A stretch of DNA of 8,502 nucleotides, from NCBI GenBank assembly GCA_009785885.1, contig WQUE01000327.1, positions 1-8,502 of the forward strand, written 5' to 3'. Position numbers and translations under genes: made by a program. Every line of letters starts with the position of its first letter. The first letter of the stretch is position 1. The notes under the pieces were generated by a model, which was not told where the DNA came from, did not search any database, and worked only from the letters and a program-made list of their open reading frames with translations. Source of the stretch: Actinomycetes bacterium (lineage in GTDB: Bacteria; Actinomycetota; Actinomycetes; Propionibacteriales; Propionibacteriaceae). Below, one piece after another: positions 1-5,387 of this stretch.

Positions 1-578
1 CGCCGCATCGGCGCGGCCTGCGACACGGCCCACATCTCGTTGCCGCTGTTGCAGCCGACCGGCCAGCCCGGGTCGTCCTTGATGGGCGTGACGTTGATCG
101 TCAGGTTGGACACCGAACGCCAGAACACGGTCAGGGAACCCGTCCCGTTGGGGTTGAGGGCGGTCACCGCGCCGTAGATCTGCACGTCGGACGGGTTCCG
201 GCCGAGTCCGGCGACCTCGGTGTAGTAGCCCACCCAGATGTCGAGCGGATCGGCCGCCGAGCCGTACACGCCGGGCTTGAACAGCAGCGCGTAACGCTGC
301 GTGCCCATCTCGTTGTTCTTCTGCTGGGCCCAGATCGCGTCGGCCTTGGCCTGGATGTCCGCCACGGGCATCGACGGGTCGAAGATCACGACGTTCGGGC
401 CGAGGGCGGGGTTCGTGGCGCTGGCCGGGGCGTGCGGGTCGGCGGCGAACGCGTTGCCGGCGGGGAGGACGAGGCTGGCGGCCAGGACCGTCAGCAGGAC
501 GCCGATGAGCGGGCGCCGGGCGAGACGCGCGACGGGTCGTGTCGCATTGGCCGTACGCGTACGGCGTAGCAGGGGCAT
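1..578 (-). CDS. Secreted right-handed beta-helix (pectate-lyase-like) protein, 5' part only
   Basis: The first 192 codons of a gene that runs off the left edge. ATG at 578 is preceded by a strong Shine-Dalgarno AAGGAG (587-592), 8 nt away. Residues 1-45 form a long Sec/Tat-like signal peptide: a basic N-region (LLRRTRT, then ARLARRP), a hydrophobic core (IGVLLTVLAASLVLPAG) and a probable AFA|AD cleavage site. The mature part opens with PNVVIFDPSMP, then has NNEMGTQRYALLFKPGVYG, GYYTEVAGLG, FWRSVSNLTINV and MWAVSQAAPMR. This order is the signature, as I recall it, of a secreted actinobacterial family often misnamed 'adenylyl cyclase' or 'coagulation factor 5/8 protein', whose fold is a pectate-lyase/GH55-like beta-helix. 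It is probably extracellular and acts on or binds polysaccharide, but the substrate cannot be told from this fragment. It has its own promoter and is transcribed away from everything else here. Confidence 0.85.
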   Translation of the reverse strand, partial: MPLLRRTRTANATRPVARLARRPLIGVLLTVLAASLVLPAGNAFAADPHAPASATNPALGPNVVIFDPSMPVADIQAKADAIWAQQKNNEMGTQRYALLFKPGVYGSAADPLDIWVGYYTEVAGLGRNPSDVQIYGAVTALNPNGTGSLTVFWRSVSNLTINVTPIKDDPGWPVGCNSGNEMWAVSQAAPMR

Positions 579-679
579 GGTGGGATCTCCTTCGATGTGG
601 TGTGTTCGGGTATCGGTGAATCCCGGCGGGGGAGTGGGACAGCATGGGAACAAACCGCCGCGATTGATATTTGGCACGA

Positions 680-708
680 ATTTTACATCACCAAACCAGC
701 ATTGTCAA
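680..708 (-). promoter_or_regulatory. Sigma70-type promoter for the beta-helix protein
   Basis: On the minus strand a perfect -35 TTGACA (708-703) is separated by exactly 17 bp from a near-perfect -10 TAAAAT (685-680). It sits in the only clearly AT-rich stretch of the intergenic region. Transcription would begin near 673, giving a 5' UTR of about 95 nt before the ATG at 578. This is unusually close to consensus for high-GC actinobacterial DNA, which suggests a strong promoter that is held in check by a regulator. Confidence 0.8.
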
Positions 709-715
709 CCAAACC
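691..715. repeat. CCAAACC direct repeats flanking the -35 box (candidate operator)
   Basis: CCAAACC occurs at 691-697 and again at 709-715, 18 bp start to start, so the two copies flank the TTGACA of the minus-strand promoter. A shorter CAAACC lies at 651-656, in the transcribed leader. Paired direct repeats around a -35 box are a common layout for a repressor or activator site. The cognate regulator is not in the window and I do not recognise the motif. Confidence 0.4.
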
Positions 716-758
716 CTTGGGGGTTCGCCGGCACGGTGTGCGGGATCGGGAGCGCTCC

Positions 759-764
759 TACACT
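759..764 (+). promoter_or_regulatory. Candidate -10 element for the 785-1476 gene pair
   Basis: TACACT matches the actinobacterial TANNNT -10 pattern. It lies 20 nt before the ATG at 785, with the Shine-Dalgarno GAGGAGGGG (772-780) in between, so the leader would be about 14 nt. No convincing -35 is visible near 736-741. Bases 579-784 otherwise hold only the divergent promoter and its repeats. Confidence 0.4.
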
Positions 765-784
765 GGTGGGCGAGGAGGGGCGGC

Positions 785-940
785 ATGGCCCAGACGGACG
801 GTGGGACGGACGCAACCGGCATGGCGCGCCGGGGTGCTGTGCGACGCCTGAAGGCGCTGATTGCCCGCCTGGCCGCCCCGCGCCCGCGCGACGGCCTTTG
901 CCCCGGGTTGCGGGCGCTGGCGGACGGACCCGGGACGTGA
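785..940 (+). CDS. Small basic ORF coupled to the DUF1697 gene
   Basis: A possible 51-aa protein starting MAQTDGGTDATGMARRG. ATG at 785 has one of the best ribosome binding sites in the window (GAGGAGGGG, 772-780) and a candidate -10 just upstream. The stop TGA (938-940) overlaps the GTG start of the next gene as GTGA, the classic arrangement for translational coupling. Residues 13-35 are rich in Arg and Ala (ARRGAVRRLKALIARLA) and could form an amphipathic basic helix. I recognise no family. It may be a leader ORF that delivers ribosomes to the weakly initiated DUF1697 start, or a real small protein. A frameshifted N-terminus of the next gene is unlikely, because DUF1697 proteins start where the next ORF starts. 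Confidence 0.45.
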   Translation: MAQTDGGTDATGMARRGAVRRLKALIARLAAPRPRDGLCPGLRALADGPGT

Positions 941-1476
941 CGCGATACGTCGCCCTGCTGCGGGGCGTGAACGTCGGCGGCCACAACCGGCTTCCGATGG
1001 CCGGCCTACGTGCGTCCGCCGCGCGCCGGGGCTGCGCCCGCGTCGTGACGTCCATCGCCAGCGGCAACGCGCTGTTCGACCTGGACCTGGACCAGGCGGA
1101 CGCCCAGCGCCTGTGGGAGACGATGCTGGCGGAGGATTTCACCTTGGACGTGCCGGTCTGCGTGCTCCGCGCATCCGAGATGGCGGATGCGTTCGCGCAC
1201 GCCCCCGCGTGGTGGAACCAGACGCCCGGCGACCGGCACGAGGCTGTGTTCGTCCGTCCGCCGCTGACGGCCGCGGAGGTGTGCGACCGGGCCGGGGCGC
1301 CAGCGCCGGGCGAGCGGTTCGCCCCGTGGGGCCAGGTCGTGTTCTCGTCGGCGCCGATGGGGGACTATTCCCAGACGCGCTGGGTGCAGATCGCCCGCGA
1401 CAAGGAGATCTACCGCGCCATCACCGTCCGCAACGCTGCCACGGCCCTGAAGCTGGCGGCGCTGGCCACCGCCTGA
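937..1476 (+). CDS. DUF1697 family protein
   Basis: A 179-aa protein of unknown function. The N-terminus TRYVALLRGVNVGGHNRLPMAGLR is the hallmark of DUF1697, followed by the family's ...VVTSIASGNALFDL block (usually SGNVVF) near residues 39-49. The C-terminus ends in AITVRNAATALKLAALA, matching the family's usual TVRNWNTVTKL-like end. The length is normal for the family. GTG at 937 is chosen because it puts the conserved YVALLRG block at residue 4. The open frame extends far upstream but contains no plausible start. The ribosome binding site is weak, so translation may depend on the overlapping small ORF at 785-940. The molecular role of DUF1697 is not established. Confidence 0.88.
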   Translation: MTRYVALLRGVNVGGHNRLPMAGLRASAARRGCARVVTSIASGNALFDLDLDQADAQRLWETMLAEDFTLDVPVCVLRASEMADAFAHAPAWWNQTPGDRHEAVFVRPPLTAAEVCDRAGAPAPGERFAPWGQVVFSSAPMGDYSQTRWVQIARDKEIYRAITVRNAATALKLAALATA

Positions 1477-1479
1477 AAC

Positions 1480-1497
1480 CGGGCCTTGCGTGGCCCG
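1480..1497 (+). terminator. GC-rich hairpin after the DUF1697 gene
   Basis: A perfect 6-bp inverted repeat CGGGCC/GGCCCG with loop TTGCGT begins 3 nt after the DUF1697 stop. No T-run follows, so if it terminates transcription it does so as a U-less hairpin of the kind proposed for actinobacteria. The loop is also the -35 box of the next promoter, so it may do both jobs or be a coincidence. Confidence 0.35.
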
Positions 1498-1514
1498 TCC
1501 GGAGGGTCTAGAAT
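1486..1514 (+). promoter_or_regulatory. Promoter of the dnaE2 SOS operon
   Basis: The -35 TTGCGT (1486-1491) and -10 TAGAAT (1509-1514) are spaced by exactly 17 bp. The predicted start is near 1521, immediately upstream of the first LexA box, which would therefore lie at about +5 to +20. The leader to the GTG at 1608 is about 87 nt and contains the second LexA box. TCTAGAA recurs at 1537-1543, so a weaker second -10 (TAGAAA, 1539-1544) is possible. Confidence 0.7.
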
Positions 1515-1524
1515 CGTCTGTCTA

Positions 1525-1540
1525 TCGAACAGGTGTTCTA
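1525..1540. promoter_or_regulatory. LexA/SOS box 1
   Basis: TCGAAC-AGGT-GTTCTA matches the actinobacterial SOS box (TCGAAC-N4-GTTCGA) with one mismatch. It lies just downstream of the predicted transcription start, where bound LexA would block the polymerase. DnaE2 genes are known LexA targets in mycobacteria and other bacteria. Confidence 0.8.
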
Positions 1541-1567
1541 GAAATGCGACCATTTCCTCCGCATTCA

Positions 1568-1583
1568 TCGAACGAATGTTCGT
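1568..1583. promoter_or_regulatory. LexA/SOS box 2
   Basis: TCGAAC-GAAT-GTTCGT contains a perfect CGAAC-N4-GTTCG palindrome and is the better of the two boxes. Its centre is 43 bp from that of box 1, about four helical turns, so two LexA dimers would sit on the same face of the DNA. It ends 25 bp before the first gene of the operon. Confidence 0.87.
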
Positions 1584-1607
1584 ACATGGAGAGGGCATGT
1601 CCGGGCG

Positions 1608-1910
1608 GTGGAGCAGGCGTTGGTGGTGGATGAGCCGACCGTGGTGTGGGCCACGCCCTCAGGGGCGCCGGAGCGGCTGGAGTGGCGGGGACGGCGCTGG
1701 CTGGTGTGCGCCCGGCCGGTGCCGTGGATCGACCGTGTGCCGTGGTGGCTGGGCGTCCCGCGGGCACCGAAGGGCGGGGCGGCGGGGTTGGTGGAGCAGC
1801 CGATGTGGCGGGTGCAGGCGATGGACTCCAGCGGCAGCGATGTCGTGGGGCTCGACCTGGCCGTCGGCACGACCGGCGATTGGTGGCGCGTGACCCGCGT
1901 CTACGAGTGA
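1608..1910 (+). CDS. DUF6504-like small protein, first gene of the SOS operon
   Basis: A 100-aa protein rich in Trp and Arg. Visible features are a VVWATPSGAPERLEWRGRRWLV block (residues 12-33), WIDRVPWW (40-47), MWRVQA (66-71) and a terminal DWWRVTRVYE (91-100). The 'WRGR ... WRV.A ... W.RVYE' spacing resembles DUF6504, a small beta-rich family that I recall next to imuB/dnaE2 genes in actinobacteria. The assignment rests on recalled motif pattern. The start is GTG at 1608; the nearest purine-rich site GGAGAGGG (1588-1595) is 12 nt away, rather far, and GTG 1623 or 1626 are alternatives. Its stop is 9 bp before dnaE2, whose Shine-Dalgarno overlaps the end of this gene, so the two are almost certainly co-transcribed under LexA. 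It may be an accessory factor of the DnaE2 mutasome; the function is unknown. Confidence 0.7.
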   Translation: MEQALVVDEPTVVWATPSGAPERLEWRGRRWLVCARPVPWIDRVPWWLGVPRAPKGGAAGLVEQPMWRVQAMDSSGSDVVGLDLAVGTTGDWWRVTRVYE

Positions 1911-1919
1911 GGAGGGGCG

Positions 1920-4900
1920 ATGGCGGACGGGTTCACGCACCTGGATGTCGCGAGCGCGCTGTCGGCGCACTACGGCACGGCCACGCCCGAGGACCTGGTC
2001 GCGGCCGCCGCGGCGGCGGGGGCCACCAGTGCGGCGCTGACCGACCGGGACGGCCTGTACGGCGCGGTGCGCCACATCCGGGCCTGCCTGGCGGCCGGTC
2101 TTCGTCCCATCGTCGGGGTGTCCGTGCAGATCGCCGCGTCGTCGGGCGGTCATGGCGGCGCGATCGAGGTGGCGACAAGGGGCGACGCTCTCCAGGCCCC
2201 ATCTCCGGCCGAGGTGGGCGTGCTGGCGCACGGACACGACGGCGGGGCGGGCTGGGCGGGGACGAGCCGGCTGATCTCGGCGGCGCACCATCCGCCGCGC
2301 GCCCTGCGGCGTGTGTTGCCCCACGGTTCGGCAAACCGGGGTGCGATCCTCGATCCCGCGCGGTTCAGCGCCTTCCTGCTCGGACCGGACGGACGGCCGA
2401 CGGCCACGGTGCTGCTCGGCCCCGACTCCGACGTGGGCCGGGCGCTGGTCGTGGGGGACGCGAGCGAGGCCAGAGTCCGGCTGGACGGCTGGACCCGGCG
2501 CCTGCCCGGCGGGGTGGCGGTCGAGGTCGTCTGCCACCACACCCGCCCGGGCACCCCCCGCAGCCTGGCCCACGCCGCCGCGACCTGGCAGCTCGCCGTC
2601 GCGGCGGGGGTGCCGGCCGTGCTGACCAACCAGGTGCGCTACCTGCGTCCCGACGACGCGGTCACGGGCGACGTGCTGGACGCCGCCGCGCAACTGCTGC
2701 CGCTGGGGCGGGCCGTCGCCCAACCGAACGCCCAGGCGTGGCTGAAACCGCCCGCACGGATGCGGCAGCTGGCCCGGCGGATCGCCGACTATGCCGGCTT
2801 CGGGGTGGTCGAGGCCGACCGGCTGTGCGCCGCGACCGAGGAGTTAGCTGAACGATGCGTCCTCGACCCGGTCGGCGACATCGGCTGGCGGCGTCCGAAG
2901 GTGCCCGAGCTGGAGGCGCTCGGCCTGCAGGGCGACCCGCAGGCGATCCTGGCCGGCCGCGCCCGCGCGGCGATCGCCTGGCGCTACCCCGACGCCCCGT
3001 CCGGGACGCGCCGGGCCGTGGAAGACCGCCTCGAGGCGGAGCTGCGCGTCATTGCCGGCTTCGGCTTCGCCGGCTACTTCCTGACGGTGGCCGACGTGGC
3101 CGATCTGATCCGGGGCATGGGCGTGCGCGTGCAGGCGCGCGGATCGGGGGCCGGGTCGCTCGTCAACTACCTGCTGCGCATCTCCAGCGTCGACCCCCTG
3201 GTGCACGGCCTGCTGTTCGAGCGGTTCTGCGGCGTGGCCCGCACGACGCTGCCCGACATCGACCTGGACGTGGAGGCGGCCCGCCGCCACGATGTCGACC
3301 GGGCGGTCGTGGCCCGCTACGGTGAGCACCGGGTGGCGCTCCTTGCGATGCAGAACCGCTACCGGGCCCGGGGCGCGGCCCGCGACGCCGGGCTGGCGCT
3401 CGGCTGGGACGAGGAGCGGATTGGCCGCCTCGCCGGCTCGCTGTGGCGGCTGAACGCGTCCGACATCCGCGATGCCCTGGACGACCACCCGGAGCTGGCC
3501 GAGCTGTCCGAGAGGATCGGCGGCGACCCGTCGCTCGACCTGCTCGTCGACCTGGCCGGACGGCTCGACCGGCTGCCCCGGCACGTGTCCATGCACCCAT
3601 GCGGCGTGCTCCTGTCCGATGCGGGCCTGCTGAGCCTCACGCCCGTGCAACCGTCGGGCGCCGGCGTCCACATGTCCCAGTTCGACAAGGACGACATCGA
3701 CGACCTCGGCCTGCTCAAGCTCGACATCCTGGGCGTGCGGATGCAGTCGTCGCTGGCGTACGCCCACGCGGAGATCGTCCGCGTCCACGGGACCCGTGCG
3801 GCGCTGGCCGGGGGCCTGCCGCCCGATGCGCCCTACGTCGCCCCGGACGGGCGCATCGATCTCGATGGCCTGCCCCGCGACGACCCGGCGACGTTCACGC
3901 TGATCCGCTCCGCGCACACGCTCGGCGTGTTCCAGATCGAGTCGCCCGGGCAGCGCGAACTGGTCGGCAAGATGCAGCCGGACCAGTTCGAGGACCTGAT
4001 CGCCGACATCTCGCTGTTCCGCCCCGGCCCGATGAAGGCCGACATGGTGAACCCGTTCATCGAACGCAAGCTCGGCCTGGTGCCCGTCCGCTACCCGCAC
4101 CCGCGCCTCGCCCCGATCCTTGCGGGCACGTACGGCGTCGTCATCTACCACGAGCAGGTGCTGCGGATCCTGCACGAGTGCATGGGGGTGGGGCTCGCGC
4201 AGGCCGACGAACTTCGCCGCGCGATGGGCGACGACATGGCGGCGGTCGAGGCCGCGTTCCGTACCCGCACGGCCGCCCGGCGCGACGAGGCGGGGGAGCG
4301 CGTCTTCTCGGGCGCCGACATCGACCGCATCTGGACGGTGCTGGAGGGCTTCGGCTCGTTCGGCTTCTGCAAGGCCCACGCCGCCGCGTTCGCCTGGACG
4401 ACCTACCAGACCGCCTGGCTGAAGGCCCACTACCCGGCCGAGTTCCTCGCGGGCATCCTGGAGCACGACCCGGGCATGTACCCCCGCCGGCTGCTCATGA
4501 CCGAGGCCCGCCGTCTCGGGGTTCCGCTGCTTCCCATCGACGTGAACGTCTCCACCGACCACTACGTCGTCGAGCAGGATGTGGCCGGTCTCGGCATCCG
4601 GCTGTCGCTGCGGGATGTACACGGCATCACCGGCGTGGAGATCCGGCGCATCCTGGACCGCCGGCCCTACCATGCCATCAGCGACTTCTACCTGCGGGCC
4701 GCCCCGTCCCGTGCCCTGGTCACGCGCCTGGCCGCGATCGGTGCCCTTGACAGCCTCGCCTTGCACGAGCACGGAATCGTACCTTGTCGCGACCTCGATG
4801 GGCCGCCCCGGACCGCGCACACCCGGGGAGACGTGATCGCGTACGTCCGCCGGCTGGTCGCTGCGAAACACCGCCCATCGGCGCGCGAGGACGCCCCACC

Positions 4901-5378
4901 CCTGCCGGTGTTCGTCGACGACGCCCCGCTGATGCCGTCCGGGACCCCCGACCCGACGCCGCTGGAGCAGACCGCCGCCGACCTCGACGCCACCTCCGCC
5001 GAACTGCACGACCACATCATCGAGGGCTACCGGCCGCTGCTGGAGGAGGTGGGTGTCATTCCGGCCGCCGCGCTGCTGGACCTGCGCAGCGACACCCGAG
5101 TGTTCGTCGCGGGCATCCGCGTGGCCACCCAGACCCCGCCGATGAAATCGGGCAAGCGGGTCGTGTTCTTGAGCCTCGACGACGGCTCGGGCGTGGCCGA
5201 CTGCGCATTCTTCACCGAGGCCCAGGCCCGTTCCGGGCCGGTGCTGTTCGGGGTGCCGCTGTTGCTGGTCCAGGGCCGCACCCGCCGTACCGGCGCCCGG
5301 GGCATCAGCGTCCAGGCCGAACAGGCGTGGGACCTCAAGCGGATGTGGGCCGACTGGTCCCGCCGCCTGGCCGCGTAG
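1920..5378 (+). CDS. dnaE2: Error-prone DNA polymerase III alpha subunit DnaE2
   Basis: A 1152-aa C-family DNA polymerase, normal for DnaE2, which copies past DNA lesions and drives SOS mutagenesis. ATG at 1920 has a strong GGAGG 4 nt upstream. The N-terminal PHP-type domain (about 1-290) has ALTDRDGLYGAVRHIRA and GLRPIVG. The active-site block TTLPDIDLD gives D446 and D448, and SQFDKDDIDDLGLLKLDILG gives the third catalytic Asp, D602; all are present. GSGAGSLVNYLLRISSVDP, ISLFRPGPMKADMVNPF and FGFCKAHAAAFAW are typical fingers/palm blocks. A C-terminal OB-fold (about 1060-1145) includes VFLSLDDGSGVADCAFF. Oddities: the PHP metal motif is LDVAS rather than LHxHS, so this domain is probably inactive. 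Two copies of a short repeat lie in variable loops at residues 82-90 and 952-961, and a TTA codon occurs at Leu309. No ImuA' or ImuB gene is adjacent. The SRAP gene follows after 9 bp. Confidence 0.95.
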   Translation: MADGFTHLDVASALSAHYGTATPEDLVAAAAAAGATSAALTDRDGLYGAVRHIRACLAAGLRPIVGVSVQIAASSGGHGGAIEVATRGDALQAPSPAEVGVLAHGHDGGAGWAGTSRLISAAHHPPRALRRVLPHGSANRGAILDPARFSAFLLGPDGRPTATVLLGPDSDVGRALVVGDASEARVRLDGWTRRLPGGVAVEVVCHHTRPGTPRSLAHAAATWQLAVAAGVPAVLTNQVRYLRPDDAVTGDVLDAAAQLLPLGRAVAQPNAQAWLKPPARMRQLARRIADYAGFGVVEADRLCAATEELAERCVLDPVGDIGWRRPKVPELEALGLQGDPQAILAGRARAAIAWRYPDAPSGTRRAVEDRLEAELRVIAGFGFAGYFLTVADVADLIRGMGVRVQARGSGAGSLVNYLLRISSVDPLVHGLLFERFCGVARTTLPDIDLDVEAARRHDVDRAVVARYGEHRVALLAMQNRYRARGAARDAGLALGWDEERIGRLAGSLWRLNASDIRDALDDHPELAELSERIGGDPSLDLLVDLAGRLDRLPRHVSMHPCGVLLSDAGLLSLTPVQPSGAGVHMSQFDKDDIDDLGLLKLDILGVRMQSSLAYAHAEIVRVHGTRAALAGGLPPDAPYVAPDGRIDLDGLPRDDPATFTLIRSAHTLGVFQIESPGQRELVGKMQPDQFEDLIADISLFRPGPMKADMVNPFIERKLGLVPVRYPHPRLAPILAGTYGVVIYHEQVLRILHECMGVGLAQADELRRAMGDDMAAVEAAFRTRTAARRDEAGERVFSGADIDRIWTVLEGFGSFGFCKAHAAAFAWTTYQTAWLKAHYPAEFLAGILEHDPGMYPRRLLMTEARRLGVPLLPIDVNVSTDHYVVEQDVAGLGIRLSLRDVHGITGVEIRRILDRRPYHAISDFYLRAAPSRALVTRLAAIGALDSLALHEHGIVPCRDLDGPPRTAHTRGDVIAYVRRLVAAKHRPSAREDAPPLPVFVDDAPLMPSGTPDPTPLEQTAADLDATSAELHDHIIEGYRPLLEEVGVIPAAALLDLRSDTRVFVAGIRVATQTPPMKSGKRVVFLSLDDGSGVADCAFFTEAQARSGPVLFGVPLLLVQGRTRRTGARGISVQAEQAWDLKRMWADWSRRLAA
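2163..2187 (+). repeat. Interspersed intragenic repeat, copy A (dnaE2 PHP domain)
   Basis: The core ATCGAGGTGGCGACAAG (2163-2179) is followed by GGGC and GACGCT. It is translated as IEVATRGDA (DnaE2 residues 82-90), in the variable stretch between LRPIVGVSVQI and VGVLAHGHDG. Flanking codons ACA, AGG, GCT, CCA and TCT are unusual for this GC-rich gene. Upstream, CATGGCGGCGCG resembles CATGCCGCCACG before copy C (9 of 12 bases), so the element may be longer than the core. Confidence 0.7.
4774..4799 (-). repeat. Interspersed intragenic repeat, copy B (inverted, dnaE2 C-terminal region)
   Basis: On the minus strand the core is ATCGAGGTCGCGACAAG (4799-4783), followed by GTAC and GATTCC, the same GATTCC at the same distance as in copy C. 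In dnaE2 it is read backwards as IVPCRDLDG (residues 953-961), between GALDSLALHEHG and the RGDVIAYVRRL helix, a variable linker in this family. The codons used (GGA, GTA, CCT, TGT) are atypical for the gene. The antisense strand in the same codon phase reads IEVATRYDS. Confidence 0.75.
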
Positions 5379-5387
5379 GGTGGAGGC

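Noticed and set aside
301..936. Upstream extension of the DUF1697 reading frame to 301
   Set aside because: It runs antisense through the signal-peptide gene and its promoter, has no family similarity, and DUF1697 proteins begin with the YVALLRG block just after 937.
1383..1411. Possible fourth repeat copy (ATCGCCCGCGACAAGGAGATC) in the DUF1697 gene
   Set aside because: It shares GCGACAAGG, but the GAGGT part is missing and the residues ARDKEIYR fit the DUF1697 alignment, so it is native sequence.
1410..1598. 62-codon minus-strand ORF across the LexA boxes
   Set aside because: No good ribosome binding site or family, and it overlaps the end of the DUF1697 gene; the region is explained by promoter and operators.
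1646..2851. 401-codon plus-strand open frame overlapping the first two operon genes
   Set aside because: Arg/Gly-rich shadow frame; the DUF6504-like and dnaE2 frames explain the region.
3681..3700. TTCGACAAGGACGAC resembling the repeat core
   Set aside because: It encodes QFDKDD, a conserved polymerase motif, so the similarity is coincidental.
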